In this document: positions 46,715 to 55,739 of the stretch, piece after piece
Layout: every line of letters starts with the position of its first letter
Numbering within the stretch: the stretch's first letter is position 1
Assembly (NCBI GenBank): GCA_017617575.1
Contig: JAFZVY010000090.1
Span: 28,145-92,144, forward strand
Reading direction: 5' to 3'
Source: Bacteroidaceae bacterium
GTDB taxonomy: Bacteria; Bacteroidota; Bacteroidia; Bacteroidales; Bacteroidaceae
DNA length: 64,000 nt
Translations under genes and position numbers: made by a program
Notes under the pieces: generated by a model
What the model was told of the DNA's origin: nothing
The model's database searches: none
The model's input: the letters and a program-made list of their open reading frames with translations, nothing else

Positions 46715-46758
46715 TTGCACTCTTATGTGTGACGAGTTCGTCATACATAAGAATGCAA
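46715..46758 (+). repeat. Long hairpin upstream of the M16 peptidase gene
   Basis: 46715-46732 and 46741-46758 are complementary over 18 bp with two G-U pairs. The loop CGAGTTCG can extend pairing by 3 bp. A T-run occurs about 12 nt later (46771-46776). It could end nadB transcription or structure the peptidase leader, starting at 46827. Confidence 0.6.
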
Positions 46759-46826
46759 GAATAAAGAATCATTTTTTCACAAACTAAAATAAGCAATGTC
46801 ATAAATCCTTGACAACAAAAATTAAC

Positions 46827-49625
46827 ATGAAAAGAATTTTTTTAGCATTAAGTATGCTTTTCTGTGCTGTCGTTAATGTGGCTGCACAGAACATGAACAT
46901 CCCTAATGACCCAGAAATCAAGAAGGGAGTTCTTCCAAATGGTTTGACTTATTACATTCGTCACAACGAGTGGCCAGAGAAGAGAGCATTCTTCTACATC
47001 GCACAGAACGTAGGTTCTATGCAGGAAGAGGACAACCAGCTCGGTCTTGCTCACTTCCTTGAGCACATGTGCTTCAACGGAACAAAGAACTTCCCTGGTG
47101 ACAACCTCAAGAAGTACCTTGAGAAAATCGGTGTTAAGTTCGGTGAGAACCTCAATGCCTACACTTCTTTTGACGAGACAGTTTACAACATCGACAATGT
47201 GAATGTCGAGATTCCTGGAGCCATTGACTCTTGTCTCCTCATCCTTCACGACTGGAGCCACGACCTTCTCCTCGAAGACAAGGAAATTGACAAGGAGCGT
47301 GGCGTCATCAACGAGGAGTGGCGTATGCGTCGTAGCGCCATGATGCGTATGCAGGAAACAGCATTTACTGAAGTTTATGCTGGTAGCAAGTATGCTAACC
47401 GTATGCCTATCGGTACGATGGACATCGTGATGAACTTCCCATACAAGGCACTCCGTGACTACTACAAGCAGTGGTATCGCCCAGACCTTCAGGCTATCGT
47501 TGTAGTTGGTGATGTTGATGTAGATGCAGTAGAGACAAAGATTAAGAATACCTTTGCTGACATCAAGGCTGTAGAGAACCCATCTGAGCGTGTGTTCTTC
47601 CCTGTTACAACAAACAAGGAGCCTATCGTGTCAATCCAGAAGGACAAGGAACAGCCACGCAGCATGATTCAGTTGATGTGGAAGGATGAGGCTTATCCAA
47701 AGGAGATGAAGTCTAACATCCAGTACTTGATGCTTAACTACGTTACTGAGGCTATCAGTTCTATGTTCCAAGAGCGTATCAACGACATCGTCAATAAGCC
47801 TAATGCTCCATTCATCGGTGCTGGCTTTGGCTATGATGATTTCTTGGTTGCAAAGACTATGGATTGTTTCTATGGCGTAGTAACATTCAAGGATAATGGT
47901 GAGAAGGAAGCCGTTCAGGCTCTCTACCGTGAGATTCTCCGTATCAAGCGTTTCGGATTCAATGCAGGTGAGTATGATAGATTCAAGTCTGAGTACCTCT
48001 CACAGCTTGAGCAGTCTTATCTCCACAGAGACAAGATTGAGAGTGCAAACTTTGTTGAGCAATGCGTAAGAAACTACCTTGACAACGAGCCAATGAACAA
48101 CATCGAGTGGGAATACACTGTGATGAATCAGATTGTTCCTAACATTCCACTTCAGATGGTAAATGAGACTCTCAAGCAGATTCCAGACTCTAACCTCGTG
48201 GTACTTGAGTTTGCTCCAGACAAGGAGGGCATCAATTTGCCAACAAAGGAAGAACTCGTAAGCTACATCAAGGCTGTTGAGAGCGAGAACATCGAGCCTC
48301 TCAAGGAAGAGGTAAACAACGAGCCACTCATCTCTGCACTTCCAAAGGAGGGCAAGGTTAAGAGCATCAAGGACGCTCAGTTCGGTTCAAAGCTTATCAC
48401 ACTCAAGAATGGTGTCAAGGTATATGTTAAGCAGACAGACTTCTCACCAAACCAGATTTCAATGCAGGCTGTCAGCTGGGGTGGTAACTCACTCTACAGC
48501 GATGATGAATATCTCCAGACAAGCAATGCTTCAATGGTTTCAATAGGTGGTATTGGTAATCTCAGCAATACTGACCTTAACAAGAAGCTCTCAGGTATTC
48601 AGGCAACAGCTACTCCATTCATCTCTGCACGTGAGGAAGGAATCTCAGGTTCATGTGTTAAGAAGGACCTTGAGACACTTCTCCAGCTCACTTACCTCCG
48701 CTTCACAGCTCCACGTATGGATGATGATGCTTTCAAGTCACAGGTTGAACGTTCAAAGGCAAGCATGAAGAACCTTGAACTCAATCCTCAGACAGCTCTT
48801 CAGGATACAATCAAGAAGGTTGTATATAACAATGTTCCACGTGCTAAGCGTCTCCGCGCTGAAGACCTTGACGGTATCAACTTCGAGCGTTGTATGGAGA
48901 TTTACAAGGAGCGTTTCGCTGACGGTGACGACTTCACATTCTTCTTCGTTGGTGACCTCAACGCAGACTCTGTAGCACCACTCATCGCTAAGTATCTTGG
49001 TGCACTTCCTACAGTAAAGGGATATGAGTCATACAAGCCTATCAACTACACAATGGCTAAGGGCAACATCAAGAACGTGTTTGAGAAGGAACAGGAGACT
49101 CCTAACGCTATCGTATTGTTCCTTTACAATGCTCCAGTAAAGACAAATCTCAAGAACCTTCTCGTAATCGACGTTCTTGAGCAGGTACTCACATCACTCT
49201 ACACTCAGACAGTACGTGAGGACGAAGGTGGTGCTTACTCTGTAGGCGTAAACTCAAGCCTCTATGACTATCCAGAGGAGTCAGGTGTCATTCAGATTTA
49301 TCTCCCTACAGCTCCAGACAAGCTTGCTCGTATGACTGAGGTTGTAAACAAGGGTATTGAGGACATCCTCAAGGATGGTCCTGCAGCCGATGAGGTTGAC
49401 AAGGCTAAGCAGTATCTCATCCGCAGCCACGCTGAGAAGCTCAAGAACAACGGCTACTGGATGAACCAGCTCAAGAACATCGTTCGTGAAAACAAGAACT
49501 ATGTTGACTCTTACGAGGAGACTGTAAATGCCATCACTATTGAGGACATCAAAGCTGTAGCAAAGACAATCCTCGACAGCGGCAACAGAATCGAAGTCGG
49601 CATGACAAGCCCATTGGAAAAGTAA
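46827..49625 (+). CDS. Secreted M16 family zinc metallopeptidase (pitrilysin-like)
   Basis: 932 residues with signal peptide MKRIFLALSMLFCAVVNVAA. The zinc site HFLEHMCFNGT (inverted HxxEH, near residue 75) is followed by the distal glutamate in ERGVINEEWRMR. A second, non-catalytic M16 domain starts near residue 540 (GKVKSIKDAQFGSKLITLKN, then FADGDDFTFFFVGDLNAD). The full clamshell of about 930 residues is typical of PqqL-like insulinases. Likely degrades peptides in the periplasm. Start chosen at the ATG beginning the signal peptide. Confidence 0.9.
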   Translation: MKRIFLALSMLFCAVVNVAAQNMNIPNDPEIKKGVLPNGLTYYIRHNEWPEKRAFFYIAQNVGSMQEEDNQLGLAHFLEHMCFNGTKNFPGDNLKKYLEKIGVKFGENLNAYTSFDETVYNIDNVNVEIPGAIDSCLLILHDWSHDLLLEDKEIDKERGVINEEWRMRRSAMMRMQETAFTEVYAGSKYANRMPIGTMDIVMNFPYKALRDYYKQWYRPDLQAIVVVGDVDVDAVETKIKNTFADIKAVENPSERVFFPVTTNKEPIVSIQKDKEQPRSMIQLMWKDEAYPKEMKSNIQYLMLNYVTEAISSMFQERINDIVNKPNAPFIGAGFGYDDFLVAKTMDCFYGVVTFKDNGEKEAVQALYREILRIKRFGFNAGEYDRFKSEYLSQLEQSYLHRDKIESANFVEQCVRNYLDNEPMNNIEWEYTVMNQIVPNIPLQMVNETLKQIPDSNLVVLEFAPDKEGINLPTKEELVSYIKAVESENIEPLKEEVNNEPLISALPKEGKVKSIKDAQFGSKLITLKNGVKVYVKQTDFSPNQISMQAVSWGGNSLYSDDEYLQTSNASMVSIGGIGNLSNTDLNKKLSGIQATATPFISAREEGISGSCVKKDLETLLQLTYLRFTAPRMDDDAFKSQVERSKASMKNLELNPQTALQDTIKKVVYNNVPRAKRLRAEDLDGINFERCMEIYKERFADGDDFTFFFVGDLNADSVAPLIAKYLGALPTVKGYESYKPINYTMAKGNIKNVFEKEQETPNAIVLFLYNAPVKTNLKNLLVIDVLEQVLTSLYTQTVREDEGGAYSVGVNSSLYDYPEESGVIQIYLPTAPDKLARMTEVVNKGIEDILKDGPAADEVDKAKQYLIRSHAEKLKNNGYWMNQLKNIVRENKNYVDSYEETVNAITIEDIKAVAKTILDSGNRIEVGMTSPLEK

Positions 49626-49716
49626 GAAACAGAGTTATGGGTTATGAGTTGTGAATTGTGAGCCAAGCCCCGCAAGAAACTCATAACTTATAACTCATAA
49701 CTCAAAAACTTAAGAG

Positions 49717-50163
49717 ATGACTCGCTTATTTCACGCGAAAATATCAATAGGAAACTATGTGCTACTGTCAGCCCTGCTGGCAGTAGCCATTTATTTCGTA
49801 TGGCAGATACCTTTTGACTCACGTCAGGTACTTGGTGCCATTGTTTGCGTAGTGCTCCTGATGATGGTTATCATTGTGGAGAGGATGATAAACACCACCT
49901 ACACACTTACCGACGAAGGTATGCTTGTCATTCACAAAGGACGATTTGCAAAGGATATCATAGTCTGTGTGGATGACATTACGAAGATGACACATTCTGA
50001 CCAGATAAGCCTGTTTGGTAAGGAACTGTATTCTTCACTAATAATCGAGACAAAGGATAATGGAAAGGTTGCCATCAAACCTGACAACGAGGCTGACTTT
50101 GTCAGCAAGGTAAACAAACTCATAAATAGAAACAACGAGTGCGAAGATGATGAAGAAGATTAG
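49717..50163 (+). CDS. Small membrane protein with PH-like domain
   Basis: 148 residues. Two adjacent membrane helices (NYVLLSALLAVAIYFVWQI and VLGAIVCVVLLMMVIIV) are followed by a cytosolic-type domain (YTLTDEGMLVIHKGRFAKDI, IVCVDDITKMTHSD, SSLIIETKDNGKVAIKPDN). That pattern is common in bacterial PH-domain (YdbT/DUF-type) proteins. It ends in an acidic tail (NECEDDEED). The stop overlaps dacB by 17 nt, so the two are cotranscribed. Function unknown. Confidence 0.7.
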   Translation: MTRLFHAKISIGNYVLLSALLAVAIYFVWQIPFDSRQVLGAIVCVVLLMMVIIVERMINTTYTLTDEGMLVIHKGRFAKDIIVCVDDITKMTHSDQISLFGKELYSSLIIETKDNGKVAIKPDNEADFVSKVNKLINRNNECEDDEED

Positions 50164-51466
50164 CATTGCTTCACTTTTACTTGCCTTCTGCATGGGGGCG
50201 TGGGCACAGGACATCAACACTACCGATGACCTTGCTGCCAACGACACCATAGACACAGATACCATATCTTGGGAAGATGAGGTAAAGGCAGGACTTAACA
50301 TTATGGCTGAAGAGGCAAGGAATGCCTACTATACCGTGGGAATGAGCGTCTATGACCTTAGTGCCGACTCTTCGCTCTTCACCTTCAACGACAAGAAGGT
50401 TCTACGACCAGCATCAACGGAGAAGTTGCTTACTGCCATCTCTGCTCTCAGTATCCTTGGAGGTACTTACGAATACCACACCAAGGCATACTATACTGGA
50501 AGCATAGCTGACAGCACGTTAAATGGCGACATCTACGTTGTGGGAGACATGGACCCAACTTACACGTATGATAAGTTGTGTGAACTTGCAAGGTACATAC
50601 AGGACCAAGGCATCAAGAGCATCAAGGGAAAGCTTTATGCAGATATCAGTATGAAGGACTCACTCCTCTATGGCAATGGATGGTGCTGGGATGATGTGCC
50701 TTCCAAGTATGAGCCTTACCTTCCAGCCTTGCTCTTCGACAGGGGACAGAACTCACCTGCATCATCAAAGTATTCTGATGATGTGAACTTCCGTCCATGG
50801 CTCCACTTTATGAAGACACTCGGCGACGTACTCCAGTCCAACGGAGTGAGCAGCCTCAGTGCCGAGGGCGATACGCTCGAATCATTCCCTTACGGAGTGC
50901 AGAACCTACCTCTCCGTGGCAGACGTTGCTTCTACACCGAGAGTACGACCATAGAGACGGTTCTCCAGCGTATGATGAAGAACTCCGACAACCTGTATGC
51001 CGAGTCAATGTTCTGGCAACTGGCTAAGTTCAACAAGGGTAAGACTTGTACCTACAAGGACGGTGTACGCCATGTGGAGAACACCATCCGTCGCGCAGGA
51101 GCATCCACAGACCAGGTGAAGATAGTAGATGGCAGTGGTGTCAGTCTTTACAACTACCACTCAGCAGACACTCAGATTGCCCTCTTACGCTATGCCTACG
51201 CCCACGAAGACATCTTCAAGTACCTTTACCCATCCCTTCCTGTTTCGGGCAAGGACGGCACCCTCAGCGACCGTATGGGTAAGAGTAATGCACGATACAA
51301 TGTACATGCCAAGACTGGTACACTCACAGGAGTCAGCAGTCTTAGTGGTTACGTCAATGCATCCAACGGTCACACCATTGCGTTCTCCATCATCATCAAT
51401 GGAGTGCTCAAGAACTCCGTGGGACAGAACTTCCAAGACCGAGTGTGCGAAATATTGGCTAAGTGA
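50147..51466 (+). CDS. dacB: D-alanyl-D-alanine carboxypeptidase/endopeptidase (peptidase S13, PBP4-like)
   Basis: 439 residues with a signal peptide (ASLLLAFCMGAWAQ). All three penicillin-binding motifs are present: SxxK as STEK (about residue 90), SxN as SDN (about 280) and KTG as AKTGT (about 388). The long insert between the first two motifs is typical of S13. Trims peptidoglycan cross-links in the periplasm. Overlaps the PH-like gene by 17 nt. Confidence 0.93.
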   Translation: MMKKISIASLLLAFCMGAWAQDINTTDDLAANDTIDTDTISWEDEVKAGLNIMAEEARNAYYTVGMSVYDLSADSSLFTFNDKKVLRPASTEKLLTAISALSILGGTYEYHTKAYYTGSIADSTLNGDIYVVGDMDPTYTYDKLCELARYIQDQGIKSIKGKLYADISMKDSLLYGNGWCWDDVPSKYEPYLPALLFDRGQNSPASSKYSDDVNFRPWLHFMKTLGDVLQSNGVSSLSAEGDTLESFPYGVQNLPLRGRRCFYTESTTIETVLQRMMKNSDNLYAESMFWQLAKFNKGKTCTYKDGVRHVENTIRRAGASTDQVKIVDGSGVSLYNYHSADTQIALLRYAYAHEDIFKYLYPSLPVSGKDGTLSDRMGKSNARYNVHAKTGTLTGVSSLSGYVNASNGHTIAFSIIINGVLKNSVGQNFQDRVCEILAK

Positions 51467-51480
51467 GTCCCCACCCAAAT

Positions 51481-51758
51481 GGACCCTCTCCCGACCTCTC
51501 CCTTTCAGGGCGATGAGTGGTTACTCTGTTCGCTGATTGCTTTTCAACACAGAGGACACTGAGGGCACAGAGAAAACAAACTGTTTTTTCTTGTTTTTGT
51601 TCTGTTTCTTCCATGTTTTTCTAATTGGCGCCTTAGCGCATAACTTTCAGCGAGAACTAAAAAACTTACAAACTTAAAAACTTAAAAACTCACACAGCCC
51701 ACTTCATTAGTCACCTCCCCTCGTGGGAGGCTGGGAGGGGGCTTTAATTTCATAACCA
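51481..51758 (+). repeat. Divergent copy 4 of repeat family 2 and AT-rich repeats before the LytM gene
   Basis: GGACCCTCTCCCGACCTCTC followed by CCTTTCAGGGCGATGAG keeps the TTTCA loop, with CCC/GGG pairing substituted on both sides. Further on are tandem AACTTAAAAACTC strings (about 51660-51695) and CCTCCC/GGGAGG (51715-51731) close to the next gene. No coding frame is supported. Confidence 0.6.
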
Positions 51759-52382
51759 ATGCAAATAAAGACTATCATTGCTACAGCCATGGCACTGGCA
51801 ATATGTGCCACAATAGATGCCCAAGAGGTAGATACGACCAAGACGGATATAGACCAATGGCAGGAGTTGAAGGAAGAGAATATCGTCAACCCATTTGCCA
51901 AGGGTAATCAGTTCTCCATACACTTCGACAAACTGAAGGATGACGAATGGCACTATCCGCTTCCGGGAGCAAAGGTCATAAGCCCATACGGAGGTAAGCG
52001 TCGCCATGCCGGTACTGACATCAAGACACGTCCTAATGACACCATCTATTCCGCCTTTCCGGGAAAGGTAGTCCTGTCCAAGGTCTATTATGCGTACGGC
52101 AACACTGTCATCATACGTCATGCCAATGGACTTGAGACTCTCTACAGCCATCAGTCCAAGAACCTCGTCAAGGAAGGACAATGGGTCAAGGCAGGTCATC
52201 CTATAGGCCTCACAGGTCGTACAGGACGTGCCACCACGGAACACTGCCACTTCGAAACACGTGTCAACGGCAAGACATTTGACAGCAGCAAGCTATACGA
52301 CCATGCCAACAACACCATCAAACGCTTCAAGTTCACATTCACCAAGCAACCAAACGGTACTGTTCGCATAAGTCAGGAATAA
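51759..52382 (+). CDS. Secreted M23 (LytM) family peptidase
   Basis: 207 residues with signal peptide MQIKTIIATAMALAICATID. The LytM zinc ligands are present: RRHAGTDIK (H-x3-D near residue 79) and EHCHFETRVNGK (HxH near residue 162). LYSHQSKNLVKEGQWVKAG and GLTGRTGRATTEHCHFE fit the family. Probable peptidoglycan endopeptidase, near dacB but with its own intergenic spacer of 292 bp. Confidence 0.9.
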   Translation: MQIKTIIATAMALAICATIDAQEVDTTKTDIDQWQELKEENIVNPFAKGNQFSIHFDKLKDDEWHYPLPGAKVISPYGGKRRHAGTDIKTRPNDTIYSAFPGKVVLSKVYYAYGNTVIIRHANGLETLYSHQSKNLVKEGQWVKAGHPIGLTGRTGRATTEHCHFETRVNGKTFDSSKLYDHANNTIKRFKFTFTKQPNGTVRISQE

Positions 52383-52403
52383 AACATTCATCATACACCA
52401 AAA

Positions 52404-52433
52404 ACGCCATAGGGATTGTTCCCCATGGCGTTA
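52404..52433. terminator. Hairpin terminator between convergent genes
   Basis: AACGCCAT (52404-52411) and ATGGCGTT (52426-52433) with inner GGG/CCC form a strong hairpin. It lies between the LytM gene and the convergent secreted-protein gene and can serve both strands. Confidence 0.65.
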
Positions 52434-52478
52434 TTGTATTTATAGGACTGTCAATAGTCTCAACGTTGTGTTCCAACT

Positions 52479-53348
52479 TTAATCTATAGGTGGTGTTGGT
52501 TGTTTATCTGTTGGCTTTATGTTAGTTCCGAATATCTTCTGGAATTCTTCTGGCAATCCACTCCTGTCCCATATCTCCGTCATAGTATGGTTGTTGACAG
52601 TATATGTTACGGATATTGTCTTGTCACTAATCTTATAGATATTATATGTGATTTTATCTGTTCCCAGTGTAAATGTGTTGTTTGACGGATTGAATGTATA
52701 TCCTGTTATGTACAATGATGCTCCGTCCTTTAGTCCATTTCCCACGATGTAGGATTTCGCATTGTTGCGGAAGTAGAAATAGTTAATGTCATCTATTATT
52801 CTGTATTCGTCCCAGTCGGCTCTGCCTACTTCAACGTCGCTGATTGGTGTCTTGCTGAATCCACGTCTGTGCCACACTCCGCAGAGGAAATTCTTTTGCT
52901 CAAATTTGTTTGTCTTTAACATCTTCAAAGCAACACGGAACTGATGGTCTATGTTGTCGTTAGGCATCTCTCCAGACTCGTACTTCTCCGTACACACACC
53001 TTCAAAGTTGGGCATGAAGAAATCGAATGTAAAACCGCGCTTATCGCTGTTGTATATCTGACGTTCCTTTGTGCCAGTCTTCTTTCCTGTATATGTAAGA
53101 GGCTTGCCGTCATTGTTTCTCATACTGAAATAAAGGCGACTTCTTTCGTTGTCCATTCTAAAGTTGTTAAAGTGCATGGTCACTTCCTTTGTACAAAACT
53201 TGTAGATACGTGGAAGTTGCTTGTACTTCACCTTGCCATCATTGTAGCTGATGTCAGTTAAATGATAAAGACCTGAAGGATTCTCCTTCTGTGCAAATGC
53301 TGCTGTTGCAGAGACAGTCAGCAATGCTGCTAATAAAAGTTTTTTCAT
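52479..53348 (-). CDS. Secreted protein of unknown function, possibly two lipocalin-like repeats
   Basis: 289 residues with signal peptide MKKLLLAALLTVSATAAFAQ. Two halves each look like a small beta-barrel unit opening with G-(L/V)-(Y/W) (SGLYHLTDISYNDG and CGVWHRRGFSKT) and ending in a W-x-R-type strand (TMTEIWDRSG). This resembles DUF4488-like lipocalin folds but no firm assignment is possible. A well-formed promoter lies upstream, and the regulator gene upstream on the same strand has a similar extracytoplasmic segment. Confidence 0.65.
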   Translation of the reverse strand: MKKLLLAALLTVSATAAFAQKENPSGLYHLTDISYNDGKVKYKQLPRIYKFCTKEVTMHFNNFRMDNERSRLYFSMRNNDGKPLTYTGKKTGTKERQIYNSDKRGFTFDFFMPNFEGVCTEKYESGEMPNDNIDHQFRVALKMLKTNKFEQKNFLCGVWHRRGFSKTPISDVEVGRADWDEYRIIDDINYFYFRNNAKSYIVGNGLKDGASLYITGYTFNPSNNTFTLGTDKITYNIYKISDKTISVTYTVNNHTMTEIWDRSGLPEEFQKIFGTNIKPTDKQPTPPID

Positions 53349-53377
53349 AATCACTTGTGTTTTTAAGTTTGACGATG

Positions 53378-53408
53378 CAAAGCTAAAGACACTTTTCTGA
53401 TAGACCAA
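53378..53408 (-). promoter_or_regulatory. Promoter of the secreted-protein gene
   Basis: On the minus strand TTG (53406-53408) and TAGCTTTG (53378-53385) are spaced 20 nt, and the ATG follows 29 nt after the -7 box. Confidence 0.65.
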
Positions 53409-53570
53409 GAATTGCGATTTTCAAATTATTGTCTTTGTTTGGCAAGTGTTTACACCTACCTTTTCATTATGTTTTCAAATAGTTTTCATACACATGACAA
53501 GTGTCATGTTTTCAACACGATGCCACTTTTAATTTGTACATAAAAAGCCATTGCCGTTACTTGGCAGAAA

Positions 53571-54575
53571 TTAAAGTGAAGCAATGAAATCATCCCATTC
53601 CTTTGCACTTCCATCCTTATCGAAAACCTTCTTATACAGCCTTCTTCGTATGTTGCTGATGGTGCTTATGTCCTTGTTTATGACATTTGCAATCTCGCTT
53701 GGTGAGGTGTGAATCTTCAGAAGTAGGCATACTTGGTATTCTATAGGCGAGAAGTTGTAGAGACCATAAAGTGTGGAAGTGAATGTTGGATATATTCCCT
53801 TTATCTTCTGTTCCAATTCCGTCCAGTCTTTGTCAGTCATGTTCTTTCCTACCTCTATGTTATGTCGTAACGTGACATAATACTCTGACTTGAAGAAGTC
53901 ATCTTCAAGTTTCCTTATTGCCTCATTTATCAGTTGAGGTCTGTTATCTTTTTCTTCCTCAATGATGTTTAGTTTACGTTCCATGCTTTTCTTTTGTTTG
54001 TGCAGGTGGAATGTATAAAGAGCCGTTGCACCAACAGTTAGAATCAGTATTATTACGATATAGTGGAATAATAACACTTGTGAACGCAAGTCACGTTCCG
54101 TTGTTGAGAGTACGTATTGCGTAAGATTGACGTTTTTCTTGTCTATGTGGTTCTTCACGATGTCTCTTATCTCTTGTTTCTTTTCCTCTGTCATGGTTGT
54201 AACACGTGTCCAAGTCTGGGTAAAAAACTGGCTTTGTAATATCATAGTTGTGTCATCCTTCATGTAGAGATTGTCGTCGTTCTTTTCTTCCTTGTATATT
54301 GTGTCAGAATAGAGATATTGCGATTTGCGTAAAGGGACAATAAGTGTCTCTTTACCAACGGTCATCAATTCAGCATAGTAATACGTGTTGTCGTTGTCGT
54401 ACAGGCGTATAAATGAAGTTCCGTCTATAGGATAGTTCTGTATAGTGCCATCTTGTAAGTTGATTTCACGCAGAATCCATACGCCTGCTATCCCTTCTTT
54501 TTCGTCCTGCTTAGCACAGAATACAAGCAACAGCGTAGCAATCATAAGGAAAATAATTCGTAATATTTTGTTCAT
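53571..54575 (-). CDS. Membrane-tethered transcription regulator with LuxR-type HTH
   Basis: 334 residues. A hydrophobic export segment (IIFLMIATLLLVFC) may be a lipoprotein signal with Cys 20. Residues 25-125 are extracytoplasmic (GVWILREINLQDGTI, IRLYDNDNTYYYAEL, FTQTWTRVTT). A membrane helix at about 169-190 (VLLFHYIVIILILTVGA) and a charged coiled-coil linker follow. The C-terminus is a LuxR-like helix-turn-helix (FSPIEYQVCLLLKIHTSPSE, then IANVINKDISTISNIRRRLY). This layout suggests one-component signalling across the inner membrane. Target genes are unknown; the secreted protein 220 bp downstream is the obvious candidate. Confidence 0.75.
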   Translation of the reverse strand: MNKILRIIFLMIATLLLVFCAKQDEKEGIAGVWILREINLQDGTIQNYPIDGTSFIRLYDNDNTYYYAELMTVGKETLIVPLRKSQYLYSDTIYKEEKNDDNLYMKDDTTMILQSQFFTQTWTRVTTMTEEKKQEIRDIVKNHIDKKNVNLTQYVLSTTERDLRSQVLLFHYIVIILILTVGATALYTFHLHKQKKSMERKLNIIEEEKDNRPQLINEAIRKLEDDFFKSEYYVTLRHNIEVGKNMTDKDWTELEQKIKGIYPTFTSTLYGLYNFSPIEYQVCLLLKIHTSPSEIANVINKDISTISNIRRRLYKKVFDKDGSAKEWDDFIASL

Positions 54576-54600
54576 GGTTCTTTGTTTATTAAACGTACTG

Positions 54601-54608
54601 CAAATATA
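54601..54608 (-). promoter_or_regulatory. -7 box (TATATTTG) of the membrane-tethered regulator
   Basis: TATATTTG on the minus strand lies 25 nt upstream of the start codon. No -33 element at the standard distance. Confidence 0.45.
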
Positions 54609-54650
54609 ATGAAATTTATTAAGAAACAGTATATCTTTTCTTATATGTTA

Positions 54651-54765
54651 CTTGACTTTTTTCTTTTGACATGCGAAGTTAAGAAGTTAAAGGAGTTAAA
54701 AACAAATCAACCTGTATTAAGAATAAGAGGATAAGTAGTCGACTAAAAAATCGTTAAACTACAAC
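54651..54765 (+). repeat. Long direct repeat, left copy
   Basis: 115 bp aligning with 55740-55851 with about ten differences including small gaps. A central block of over 40 bp around 54703-54740 (CAACCTGTATTAAGAATAAG and flanks) is identical. The two copies bracket about 1 kb that carries a small membrane-protein gene and a large imperfect palindrome. Confidence 0.85.
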
Positions 54766-54797
54766 GTAAGCAATAGTGCCACTAGTATGTAATAGTC

Positions 54798-55175
54798 TTA
54801 GAAACAAGACCTGTATTTCCTACAAAATAATAAGAATTCAATTGAATAAGTGCAAATTCCTGAAATCAAGGTTGAAATCATATCATAAACATCACATACT
54901 AAACCAAATGTAAATTCAAAGATTATAAATGCAAAACATATACACACCAATTGCCAGGATATTTTCAAATTGCTTTTTCCGATAAGTGCTAACATTAAAC
55001 ATTGTGTAGAAGGAACAGCAAAAAAATTACTGTATGAGTCAGCAACATGATAGTCATATATATTATGACCGTAAATGTATGGACGATATACAAAATTAAA
55101 GAAAGAACATATCCCTAATAATAGCAGTACCATCAAAAGTAACTCAAGTCTTTGCTTTCTATTAAATTCAATCAT
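54798..55175 (-). CDS. Small hydrophobic membrane protein, unknown function
   Basis: 125 residues with about three to four membrane segments (LLLMVLLLLGICSFFNFVY, STQCLMLALIG, WQLVCICFAFIIFEFTFGLV, MISTLISGICTYSIEFLLF). Short, AT-rich, and inside the segment flanked by direct repeats, so probably accessory. No family recognised. Coding is supported by the membrane pattern and the ATG start; it could also be an unexpressed frame. Confidence 0.5.
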   Translation of the reverse strand: MIEFNRKQRLELLLMVLLLLGICSFFNFVYRPYIYGHNIYDYHVADSYSNFFAVPSTQCLMLALIGKSNLKISWQLVCICFAFIIFEFTFGLVCDVYDMISTLISGICTYSIEFLLFCRKYRSCF

Positions 55176-55459
55176 AAAAAAGTCGTATTTTATTCTTTGC
55201 TAACAAAAACAGACTACAAAGATACAATATATTTCCTATTAAGTAAGCATTTTTAGATAAAAAGTTAAATGTCGTCTATTGCTCTCAAATCCTTTCAAGG
55301 AATAATAATTTAACACTTTATCTAATATTTAACATTTTGAGATTAACTTATTTAACACTCTCTTTCTACATTGTGACTATTCAAGACACAGAAACCTCAT
55401 TGTGTCAACAAGCAAAAAATAGAAACAAATACTACGAAACGTAAGTTTTGTTTCTTCGT
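55176..55459. other. AT-rich intergenic stretch inside the repeat-bounded segment
   Basis: Upstream side of the small membrane-protein gene. Contains TTTAACACT/TTTAACATTT-type direct repeats around 55308-55355 and no supported gene. Confidence 0.35.
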
Positions 55460-55670
55460 TCTTCCTCCGATGATGCTCCGTCGTGACTCCGTTGATCCTC
55501 CTATGTAAGTCCGTAGAATGTCCATCGCATCTCCATCGCATCTCCATCGAATGTCCATCGAATCGATGGACATTCGATGGAGATATGATGAACATCCGAT
55601 GAGGTTGATACGGAGTCAGAACGAAGGATCAACGGAGAATCATCGGAGTTACGACGGAGAGGCGGCAAAT
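55460..55670. repeat. Large modular imperfect palindrome
   Basis: The centre is a perfect 21-bp stem with a 3-nt loop (AAT): arms at 55542-55562 and 55566-55586. Pairing extends outward with mismatches through CATCGC/GATGAT-like units. The outer arms share modules CTCCGATGAT, CTCCGTCGT and CTCCGTTGATCC on the left with their complements on the right in a different order. Opposite-strand short frames through it are mirror images and not called as genes. Confidence 0.8.
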
Positions 55671-55739
55671 GGGAAACGAAATGAGAACGAAAAAATAATG
55701 ATGGCTGAGATGATTGAATTATGGTTGTTAATTTAACAA

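Noticed and set aside
55377-55736. Two opposite ORFs with similar peptides (RCDGHS.. and RYDEHP..)
   Set aside because: They are mirror readings of the same palindrome, so similarity follows from the inverted repeat and not from protein selection.
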